Assembly (NCBI RefSeq): GCF_024734405.1
Contig: NZ_CP059556.1
Coordinates: 3,844,001 to 3,908,000 of the forward strand
Reading direction: 5' to 3'
Length of the DNA stretch: 64,000 nucleotides
Source of the DNA: Saccharopolyspora gregorii
Lineage (GTDB): Bacteria; Actinomycetota; Actinomycetes; Mycobacteriales; Pseudonocardiaceae
Shown here: positions 37,952-46,900 of the stretch, piece after piece
Layout of the letters: each line of letters begins with the position of its first letter
Numbering within the stretch: position 1 is the stretch's first letter
Notes under the pieces: model-generated
The model's database searches: none
The model's input: the letters and a program-made list of their open reading frames with translations, nothing else
Told to the model about the DNA's origin: nothing
Position numbers and translations under genes: made by a program

Positions 37952-40900
37952 TCAGCGGCCTCCTTCCGGACCGTACAGCCGGTCGCAGAGCCGCAGCAGC
38001 TTCTCCAGCGAGGCCGGCGCGGTCATCACCTCGGAGTGCATCGAGGTGTCCACGTCGATGGTGAAGAAGTCGTCCAGCCGCTCCGGCCAGCCCAGCCAGT
38101 AGTCCGTTCCGTCCACTGTGGGCAGCGCGTCGTTGGGGAACAGCACCATGTAGTCGCGGAAGGCGCCGAAGAACTCCCGGCTGGCGTTGCGCAGGTAGTA
38201 GCAGCTCAGCCCGTCGGGCTTCGGCAGCGGGTGCAGCTCGTACCGCTCGGCCTGGGTGGCCTCCAGGTAGCGGGACAGCTGGCGCACCCGGGACCGCAGC
38301 TGCGACTCGGTCTTCTTCACTCCGCGCTCCAGCGCCTTCGCGATCAGCGAGTCCAGGAACGCCGGGCCGTCGAGCGTCGTGTCCACCTCGTCCCGGCGCA
38401 GGATCGGCATCCCGCCGCTGTGCGATTCGAAGCTGTTGTTGCCGAGGATCAGGTTCACCGCGCGGAAATCGCTGACCTTCGACACCACCTCGGGGCTGAA
38501 GTCACCGCCGACGATGATCTCGTTGGCCCGGTTGGTGGAGTCCGCGTCGAGGGTGTCGAGCATGACCAGCGTGCGCACCTCGGCGTCGCGCAGCTGCAGC
38601 TGCCGCACCACCTCGTAGGCGAACAGGCCGCCGAGGGAGAAACCGCCGATGTCGTACGGGCCTTCGGGCTGCACCGACATGATCAGGCCCGCGTAGAACT
38701 CGGCCATCGGGATCTGCCCGGTGAGGATCTCGGTGTCGTCGATCCACCCCTTCGGCTGGATCCCGTAGAAGGGGCGCCGGGCGCGGGCGGCGACCGGGGC
38801 GTACGACTCGACGCCACCGTTGCCGTGGTGCACCCAGAAGACCGGACGGCCTGCGGTGACGCCGTTCATCCGGACCAGTTCGGGGAAGTGCGCCGCCGGG
38901 ACCGCTTCGGTGCGCGGGGCCGGGATCAGCGGCGGCGCGGGTTCGGCTTGCGCGGGTTCGACGACCGGGGGTTCGGCCGGCGCGGATTCGGCCTGCGCAC
39001 CGGTGGCGGCGGCGATCGCGGCGGTGACGTCCTCCAGGGTGTCGCAGTCAGCGATCACGTCCAGGGTCAGGCCGGCGTCGATGTGCGTCTGCGCCTGGGT
39101 GAGGAACTGCATCATGAAGATCGAGTCGAAGCCGTAGTCCCGCAGCGGGGCGTCCGGCGGCAGTTCGGCGAAATCGATCTCCAGCAGCGAGGACATCAGG
39201 TCGGCGACGACGGGCGCCAGGTCGGCGGCCGTCGCTCCGGCACCGGTGTCCGGTTCGGGAGCCGTGCCGGGCCCGGAGCCCGCGTCGGGTGCCGGTTCGA
39301 CGGCCCGCGCGGCGGAGGCGTCCTCGGCGGGAACGGCGGTGGAGGCGGGCGCGAACCGCTCCCGCAGCCGCCCGAGGTCCCCGTCCAGCGCGATGACCTG
39401 CGGTACCCGCGCCGCCCACGCGCGGTGCAGCGCGTCGATGCCGACCCGGGCGCGCATCGGGCGCATGCCGACCGATTCGAGCAACGTCACCGTGGAGGCG
39501 TCGCCGCCCATGCCGCCCTTGTCCCACAGCGGCCAGTTCACCACCAGCGTCCGCCCGGACCGCTCGCCGTCGGCCACCAGCCCTTCGCGGTGCGCGGCGT
39601 AGCCGTCCATGAACGCGTTCGCGGCGGCGTAGTCGGCCTGCCCGACGTTGCCGAACGCGGCCATCGAGGAGTAGCCGATGAAGCAGTCCAGTGCGGAGTG
39701 CGCGGTGGCCTCGTCGAGGTGGCGCAGCCCGGTGACCTTCGCGGCGAACACGTCGCGCACGTCGGCGGCGGACTTGCGGGCCAGGAAACCGTCCCGCAGC
39801 ACCCCGGCCGCGTGCAGCACGCCGTGCAGCGCACCGTGCTGGGCTTCGACCTCGCGGACCGCCTGGCGCACCGCGTCCCGGTCGGTGACGTCGAGGGTGC
39901 GGTAGTCGGCCTTCGCCCCGGCCGCGCGCAGCCGCGCCAGCAGGTCCTCCTGGTCGGGCCCGGCGGGGCTGCGGCCGCAGAGCACCAGCGCCGGGGACTG
40001 CACCCGCGCGGCGATCTCCTCGGCGACCAGCGCGCCCAGCCCACCGGCGCCCCCGGTGATCAGGTAGACCCCGCCGTCGCGCCACGGCAGCTCCGGCGCT
40101 GGTTCGGGGATCTCCCGCCACCGCGAGGTGCGGCGGTCGCCGTCGCGATGGCGCACGGCCTCCTGCTCGGTGTCGGCGGCGTCCCGGCGCAGCCGGTCGG
40201 CGAGGTCGGCGGTGCCGGGCCGGTCGCCGAGCTCGATCCACTGGGTGCGCAGCTTCGGGTGCTCCAGGTGCGCGGTGCGCAGCATCCCGCTGAGCCCGCC
40301 GAGCCACGGCGCCTCGGCCGGGGTGACCACCTGGACCAGCCGCGGCGCGGGCTGGCGGGCCTGGTCGCGGATCAGCTCCAGCAGCCGCTGCGCGTAACCG
40401 GTGTAGCGGTCCTCGATGCTCCCGGTGCCCTGCCAGTGCTCGCAGCCGCCGCCGAGCAGCCCGCCGAGCGCGGTGGCGTCGACGTCGGGCAGTTCGCACA
40501 GCACCACGTGGTGGTTGAGCTGATCGGGCGCGTCCGCGGGCGCGGGCGCGCTCCGCCAGGCGGGTTCGAGCAGCAGCGCGGCGTCGGCGGCGGGCTCGAG
40601 CGGCAGCGCGGCGTCGGCGGCAGGCTCGGGCGTCCGCGGCGGCGCCCCGCCCTGCTGCGGCCGGGTGCTGAAGCCGAGCACGCGCACCCGCACCGCGCCG
40701 TCCTCGTCGCACAGGTCGACGTCCAGCCGCCGCACCCCGGAGTCGCGGCGGTCATCGGCGGCGCGGCGCACCACCGCCCACCCGGAGCTCGGAGTGTGGC
40801 CGAGCAGCTGCACCTCGCGCACCGCGAACGGCAGCGCCGCCGCGCCGGGCTCCCCGCTCTGCTCCCCGAGCACCAGGCCGAGCGTCGTCTGCAGCGCCCC

Positions 40901-43900
40901 GTCCAGCATGCTCGGGTTCAGCGGGAACGAGCCGGTGGCCGCCGCCGGCAGCCGCAGCCGGGCCACGGCGAGGTCCTCGCCGCGGTGCAGCTCCTCGATG
41001 GGCTGGAACGCGGGGCCGTAGCCCATGCCCATCCGGTCGAACAGCGCGTAGATCTCCGCTCCGGCGTGCCGGGCGGGGCAGATCGCGCGCAGCGCTTCGA
41101 CGTCGTGCACCTCGGCGTCGCCGGTCAGCGCGGGGTCGACGAGCGCGGTGCCCTGGGCGTGCACGGCGCCGGATTCGTCGGCGCGCACCTCGAACCGGTC
41201 GGTCGCCGGGTCCAGTTCGACCCGCACCGAACGCGGGTCGGTGACGGCGAGCGGCCGCAGCCAGGTCACGTCCCGCAGCCGCACCCCGCGGTCGGCGCCG
41301 AGCGCGTCGCGGGCGAACTCCAGGTAGGCGGCACCGGGGAGGGTGGGGGTGCCCCCGACGCGGTGGTCGCGCAGGTAGAAGTCCTCGGCGTGCAGCTCGC
41401 GGCGGTGCGGCCCGCCGGAGCGCCGCGGTGCCGCGGCGGGTTCCGGCGCGGCCTCCGGCAGCGCGGACGGTTCGTCGGGAACAGGCACCCCGTCGGCGAT
41501 CCAGTAGCGCTGCAAGCGGAACGGGTAGGTCGGCAGCGGCAGCCGTCGCATCGACCGGCCGGTGTGCAGCCGCCGCCAGTCGAAGTCGAAACCGGTGACC
41601 CACAGCTTCAGCAGCCGTCCCAGCTTGCCCTTCGCCACCCAGCTGTCGATGGCGACGGCGATGTCGTCGTCGCCGACCAGCTCGCTCCACGGGCCGCGGC
41701 GTTCGGCGCGCGCCCGGTGCAGGCCGTGCGCCTTCTCCCCGGCGAGGTGGGTGGCGAGCCGCTTGCGCACCTCCGCCACCGAGTGCGCCAGGAACGCGAT
41801 CCGCTCCGGCATCGCCACCCGGCCCACCTGCAGGGTGTAGGCGAGGTTCGGCAGGTCCTGCTCGGCGACGCGGCCGGCATCGAGGTGCTCGGCGAGGCGA
41901 CGCACCCGCGCTTCCAGCGTCTCCGGGGTCGCGGCGGAGAGCACGATCGCCACCGGGCCCGCCGCGGGTGCGGGCTGCTCGGCGCGCGGCACGTGCTCCT
42001 CCAGCACGACGTGCGCGTTGACGCCGCCGAAGCCGAACGAGCTCACCCCGGCGCGGCGCGGCAGCTCCCGGCCGTCGCCGCCGCGCGGGGCCGCCCACTC
42101 CTGGTTCTCCCGCACCAGGTGGAACGGGCTGCCGTCCAGGTCGATGTACGGGTTGACCTCCTCCGCGTGCAGGCTGCGCACCAAGGTGCGGTGGCGCAGC
42201 TGCAGCAGCACCTTCAGGACGCCGGCGATCCCGGCCGCGAGCTCCAGGTGCCCGATGTTGGTCTTCACCGAGCCGAGGCCGCAGTGCGCCGCGGTGACCG
42301 GTTCCCCGGCGTAGAGCTCGGTGAACGCCTCCTTGAGCCCGTTGATCTCGATGGGGTCGCCGAGCTCGGTGCCGGTGCCGTGCGCCTCGATGTAGCCGAC
42401 GGTGCGCGGATCGATGCCGGCCTTCGCGTAGGCGCGGCGGATCACCGCGGCCTGCGCCTTCGGGTTCGGCGAGGTCAGCGAATTGGCCCGGCCGCCGTGG
42501 TTCTCGGCGGTGGCGCGCACCAGGCCGTGCACGTGGTCGCCGTCGCGCTCGGCGGCGGACAGGCGCTTGAGCACCAGCATCCCGACGCCCTCACCTCGGC
42601 CGTAGCCGTCGGCGCCGGCGGAGAACGTCTTGCAGCGCCCGTCCTCGCTGAGCATCCCGGAGCGGCTGAAGCTCACGTGCCCGTCCGGCACCACGATGGT
42701 GTTGATGCCGCCGACGACGGCCATCGCGCACTCGCCGCGCTGGATGGCCGCGACACCGCGGTGGAGGGCGACGAGCGAGCTGGAGCAGGCGGTCTCCACC
42801 GGTTCGCTCGGCCCGTGCACGTCGAGGAAGTAGCTCATCCGGTTCGGCCCCACCGAGGGCACGCTGCCGGTGGGGGTGACGCCGCGCCCGCGGGCGGCGC
42901 TGCGGTCCGACAGCAGCCCGTAGCCGGTGTCGTTGGTGCCGACGAACAGGCCGAGATCGGATCCGGCGAGGTCGTCGGCGGCGTACCCGGCGTCCTCGAT
43001 GGCCTGCCACACGTACAGCATCAGCAGCCGCTGCTGCGGGTCCATGTGCACCGCGTCCTTGGGGGCGATGCCGAAGAACAGCGGATCGAAGTCGGCGACG
43101 CCGTCCATGAAGCCGCCGTGCTTGACGTTGGTGCGGCCCGGTTCCTGGCGCGGATCTCCCCAGTGGGCGCGCCAGTCCCAGCGGTCGGCGGGGACCTCGC
43201 CGATGCAGTCGCGGCCGTCGCGCAGGTTCTCCCAGTACTCGTCGAGGTCGTCGGCCTGCGGGAAGCGGCCGCTGATGCCGACGATGGCGATGGGGTCGTC
43301 GGCCGGCTCCGGGACGGCCCGGGCGGGTCGAGGGGCCGGGCCGGGGCCGGTCGCTGGAGCGGATCCGGTCGGTGCGGCGGGCACGGTCGGGACGGTCGCT
43401 GGAGCGGGCCGGGCCGGTGGGGCGGCGGCCGGTGGTGGTCGCCGATCGACCTGCGGCGCCGGTGAGGTCACCGCATCCAGGTCCTGTTGCGGTGCAACGG
43501 GTTCCGGTTCCGCCGCCGTGCCGAAGACCGCCGCCAGGCTCGGTCCGTGCTCGGCGGCGACGAAGGCGCTGAACGCGCGCAGCGTCGGGTGCTCGAACAG
43601 CACGGTCGGCACCAGGTCCAGTCCCAGCGACTCGTTCACCATGTTCACCAGCTGGCTGATGATCAGGGAGTCGAGCCCGTACTCGCTGAGCTCCACGTCC
43701 ACGTCGAGGTCGGTGGGGTCCACCTTCAGCAGGCCGCAGACCTTCTCCACCACGACCTCGCACACCTGCTCCGCGAGGTCACCGGAGTCCGCGGCGGCGG
43801 TGCCGCGATCTTCTCCGGTGGCACCGGGATCCTCTGCGGTGGCCGGGATCGCGGGCGCGCCGTTCTTCCAGGCGCGGAGCAAGCGGAGCGCCTCGTCTTG

Positions 43901-43963
43901 ACCGACTCGGCCCTCGCTGATCAGCAGGTGCAGTTCGTCGAGCGATTCGATCGGGGTGCTCAT
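37952..43963 (-). CDS. Trans-AT polyketide synthase, terminal modules with thioesterase
   Basis: Domain order of this 2003-residue protein is: N-terminal docking helix (1-35), ACP5 (60-140, GLDSL), KS6 (224-655, Cys in ETACSSSL near 392, EAHGTGT, NIGHLE), DH6 (858-1098, DHRVGGTPTLPG and DGALQ intact), KR6 (structural part from about 1110; GGAGGLG near 1300; Ser/Tyr/Asn present), ACP6 (1575-1655, GFDSI) and TE (1695-2003, nucleophile in GFSLGG near 1779). No AT domain is present. ACP5 completes the module begun by KS5-DH5 of the preceding protein. The TE releases the finished chain as acid or lactone. Its ATG overlaps the previous stop (ATGA). Confidence 0.95.
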   Translation of the reverse strand: MSTPIESLDELHLLISEGRVGQDEALRLLRAWKNGAPAIPATAEDPGATGEDRGTAAADSGDLAEQVCEVVVEKVCGLLKVDPTDLDVDVELSEYGLDSLIISQLVNMVNESLGLDLVPTVLFEHPTLRAFSAFVAAEHGPSLAAVFGTAAEPEPVAPQQDLDAVTSPAPQVDRRPPPAAAPPARPAPATVPTVPAAPTGSAPATGPGPAPRPARAVPEPADDPIAIVGISGRFPQADDLDEYWENLRDGRDCIGEVPADRWDWRAHWGDPRQEPGRTNVKHGGFMDGVADFDPLFFGIAPKDAVHMDPQQRLLMLYVWQAIEDAGYAADDLAGSDLGLFVGTNDTGYGLLSDRSAARGRGVTPTGSVPSVGPNRMSYFLDVHGPSEPVETACSSSLVALHRGVAAIQRGECAMAVVGGINTIVVPDGHVSFSRSGMLSEDGRCKTFSAGADGYGRGEGVGMLVLKRLSAAERDGDHVHGLVRATAENHGGRANSLTSPNPKAQAAVIRRAYAKAGIDPRTVGYIEAHGTGTELGDPIEINGLKEAFTELYAGEPVTAAHCGLGSVKTNIGHLELAAGIAGVLKVLLQLRHRTLVRSLHAEEVNPYIDLDGSPFHLVRENQEWAAPRGGDGRELPRRAGVSSFGFGGVNAHVVLEEHVPRAEQPAPAAGPVAIVLSAATPETLEARVRRLAEHLDAGRVAEQDLPNLAYTLQVGRVAMPERIAFLAHSVAEVRKRLATHLAGEKAHGLHRARAERRGPWSELVGDDDIAVAIDSWVAKGKLGRLLKLWVTGFDFDWRRLHTGRSMRRLPLPTYPFRLQRYWIADGVPVPDEPSALPEAAPEPAAAPRRSGGPHRRELHAEDFYLRDHRVGGTPTLPGAAYLEFARDALGADRGVRLRDVTWLRPLAVTDPRSVRVELDPATDRFEVRADESGAVHAQGTALVDPALTGDAEVHDVEALRAICPARHAGAEIYALFDRMGMGYGPAFQPIEELHRGEDLAVARLRLPAAATGSFPLNPSMLDGALQTTLGLVLGEQSGEPGAAALPFAVREVQLLGHTPSSGWAVVRRAADDRRDSGVRRLDVDLCDEDGAVRVRVLGFSTRPQQGGAPPRTPEPAADAALPLEPAADAALLLEPAWRSAPAPADAPDQLNHHVVLCELPDVDATALGGLLGGGCEHWQGTGSIEDRYTGYAQRLLELIRDQARQPAPRLVQVVTPAEAPWLGGLSGMLRTAHLEHPKLRTQWIELGDRPGTADLADRLRRDAADTEQEAVRHRDGDRRTSRWREIPEPAPELPWRDGGVYLITGGAGGLGALVAEEIAARVQSPALVLCGRSPAGPDQEDLLARLRAAGAKADYRTLDVTDRDAVRQAVREVEAQHGALHGVLHAAGVLRDGFLARKSAADVRDVFAAKVTGLRHLDEATAHSALDCFIGYSSMAAFGNVGQADYAAANAFMDGYAAHREGLVADGERSGRTLVVNWPLWDKGGMGGDASTVTLLESVGMRPMRARVGIDALHRAWAARVPQVIALDGDLGRLRERFAPASTAVPAEDASAARAVEPAPDAGSGPGTAPEPDTGAGATAADLAPVVADLMSSLLEIDFAELPPDAPLRDYGFDSIFMMQFLTQAQTHIDAGLTLDVIADCDTLEDVTAAIAAATGAQAESAPAEPPVVEPAQAEPAPPLIPAPRTEAVPAAHFPELVRMNGVTAGRPVFWVHHGNGGVESYAPVAARARRPFYGIQPKGWIDDTEILTGQIPMAEFYAGLIMSVQPEGPYDIGGFSLGGLFAYEVVRQLQLRDAEVRTLVMLDTLDADSTNRANEIIVGGDFSPEVVSKVSDFRAVNLILGNNSFESHSGGMPILRRDEVDTTLDGPAFLDSLIAKALERGVKKTESQLRSRVRQLSRYLEATQAERYELHPLPKPDGLSCYYLRNASREFFGAFRDYMVLFPNDALPTVDGTDYWLGWPERLDDFFTIDVDTSMHSEVMTAPASLEKLLRLCDRLYGPEGGR

Positions 43964-46900
43964 GCGAGGCTCCTCTTGAACTCGTCGGCGCTCAGCGAAC
44001 GCCTGCCGATGGCTTCGATCAGGTCCAGCAGGTGCGCGTCCTCGTCCTGCGGCACCTCCGCGGTGCCGGTGTCCGGGGTGCCGGCGTCCGGGGTGCCGAC
44101 GTCCGAGGTCGCGGCGTCCGAGGTCGCGGCGCCGACCCGGCGGACGCTGAACCCGCGCAGGCGCACGCAGACCTCGCCGTCGTCGTCGCACACGTCGAGG
44201 TCGATGCGGCGGACCTCGCCGCCGTGGTCGTCCTCGGCGAACCGGACCACCGCCCAGCCGGTCTCCGGCGTGGGGCGCAGCACCTCCAGCTCGCGCAGCG
44301 CGTAGGGCAGCGCGGCGCCCGCCGCATCGCCCTGGTCGAGGAACAGGCCGGCGGTGGCCTGCAGCGCGCAGTCGAGCAGGCTCGGGTTGAGCACGAACGC
44401 GGCGTCGCGGGCCGCGGCGGGCAGCACCAGCCGGGCCACCGCCCGGCGCGAACCGGTGTGCAGCGACTCGACGGCGCGCAGCGCGGGGCCGTAGTCCATG
44501 CCGAACCCGTGGTAGCGCTGGTAGCAGGCGTCGGCGTCGAGCACCGGCCCGTCGCAGTCCGCGCGCAGCGCCACCAGGTCCAGCCGCTGCGCCGGGTCCT
44601 GCGGGCGGCGGCGGAGCTGTCCGCGGGCGAACGTGGTGCGCTCCCCCGCTCCGTCGGCCGCGTACACCTCGTAGTCGGCGCCGTCGTCGGCGCGGGCGGT
44701 GAGCGCGACGTGCACCTCGGTCTCGTCCCGGACGGTCAGCGGGCGCAGCCAGGACGCCAGCCGGACCGTCCAGCCCAGCTCCTCGCCGGTGGAGCGGGCC
44801 GCGGCGGCGCGGGCCAGCTCCAGGTGCGCCACCGCCGGCAGCACCGGCACCGCGGCCGCGCCGCCTGCGGCGGCGTCGGTGCCGGGCCGCCAGCCGGACA
44901 CCACCGCCATCACCTCGTCGCGGACCCGGTGGTCGTCGAGGAAGAACTCGCGGCCGGTGAAGCGCGAGGTGTAGCGGTGCTCGGCGAGGTCGGAGGTGTT
45001 CGCGTGCACCAGCGGGTGCAGCCGTCGCGGGGCGCCGGCGGCGGGCCGGGTGGTGTCCATCCAGTAGCGCCGCAGCCGGAACGGGTAGGTCGGCAGCGGC
45101 GTCCGGCGCGGCCGCGGACCGGTGTGCAGCCGTGCCCAGTCGATCTCGGCGCCTTCGACCCACAGCCGGACCAGCCGGTCCAAGTCCACTTCGGACATCG
45201 TCGTGGGATCGCCGGATTCCACCGGCGCCTCGGGCGGTTCCGCACCGCGCGCGACCTGTCCGGTGTGGACGTTCGGACGGGTTTCTCCGCGCAGCCAGGC
45301 GGCGATCCCGTCGCGGAGCTCGGCGACGGTGCTCGCCAGCACCGCCAGCCGATCCCGCATCGGGGTGCGCCCGGTCTGCGAGGTGAACGCGACCGAGGGC
45401 AGTTCCGCGTCGGTGCGCCCGTCCAGCGCGGCCAGCCAGTCGGCGGCGTAGCGGCGCAGCACCTCGGGGTGGCTCGCGGAGAGCACCACCGGCAGCGGGC
45501 CGGTCGGCGGCTGCTCGGCGGCCGGGCGCGGCACGTACTCCTCCAGCACCACGTGCGCGTTCACGCCGCCGAAGCCGAACGAGCTCACCCCGGCGCGGCG
45601 CGGCAGGTCCCGGCCGTCGGCGTCGCGCGGCGCGACCCAGTCCTGCCCCTCGCGCACCAGGTAGAACGGGCTGCCGTCCAGGTCCACGTACGGGTTGGCC
45701 TCGGCGCAGCGCACGCCCTGCACGAGCCTGCGGTGCCGCAGCTGGAGCAGCACCTTGATGACCCCGGCCGCGCCCGCGGCGAGCTCCAGGTGCCCGATGT
45801 TCGTCTTCACCGAGCCGACGCCGCAGTGCGGCTCGGCGACCTCGGCGCCCGCGTCGGCGTAGAGCGTGCGGAACGCGGCCTTCAGCCCGTTGACCTCCAC
45901 CGGATCGCCGAGCTTGGTGCCGGTGCCGTGCGCCTCGATGTAACCGACGGTGCGCGGGTCGATCCCGGCCTCGGTGTAGGCGGCGCGCAGCAGCGCGGCC
46001 TGCGCCTTCGGGTTCGGCGCGGTGAGCGAGTTGCCGCGGCCGCCGTGGTTCTCCGCGGTGGCCCTGATCAGCCCGTGGATGTGGTCGCCGTCGCGCTCGG
46101 CGTCGGAGAGCCGCTTAAGCACCAGGAACCCGACGCCCTCACCGCGGGCGTAGCCGTCGGCGTCCGCGCCGAACGTCTTGCACTTGCCGTCGGGGCTGAG
46201 CATCCCGGCCTTGGAGATGCTGATGTGCCCGTCGACGCTGACCATCGTGTTCACGCCGCCCGCGATGGCCAGCGCGGACTTCCCGTCCCGCAGCGCCTGC
46301 ACCGCGCGGTGCATCGCGACCAGCGCGCTGGAGCAGGCGGTGTCCACCGGCTCGCTCGGCCCGTTCAGGTCCAGGAAGTAGCTCATCCGGTTCGGGCCCA
46401 TCGAGGGGGCGGCACCGGTGATGTCGTAGCCCTCGATCATCGGCTGGTAGCGGGTGACCAGCGTGCTGTAGCCGGTGCTGGTGGTGCCTGCGATCAGCGC
46501 GGTGTCGGTGCCCGCCACGTCCGCGGCCGAATATCCGGCGTCCTCCAGCGCCTTCCACACGTGCAGCAGCAGCAGCCGCTGCTGCGGGTCCATCAGCTCC
46601 GCTTCCTTCGGCGAGATGTCGAAGAAGAACGGGTCGAAGTCGCCGACCCCGTCCATGAAGCCGCCTGCGAGGACGTTCGTGCTGTTCGGGTCCTTGATCG
46701 GGTCGCCGTAGTGCTCGCGCCAGTCCCAGCGGTCGGCGGGGACCTCGCCGGTGCAGTCGCGGCCGTCGCGCAGGTTCTCCCAGTACCGGTCGAGGTCGTC
46801 GGCCATCGGGAACCGGCCGCTCATGCCGATGACGGCGATCGGCTCGGGCACCGGGCGCGCGGTGGCGGCGGATTCGGCGAGCGGTGCCGGTTCCGGTTCC

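Noticed and set aside
37904-43465. Long plus-strand frame opposite the terminal PKS modules
   Set aside because: Same antisense artefact; no family resemblance and no ribosome site, and it is covered entirely by well-conserved minus-strand domains.
43964-45163. A 400-residue N-terminal extension of the second synthase
   Set aside because: It would lie over the C-terminal DH of the first synthase in another frame and is Arg/Ala-rich. ATG 43963, with a GAGGAGCC leader and ATGA overlap, is the natural start.
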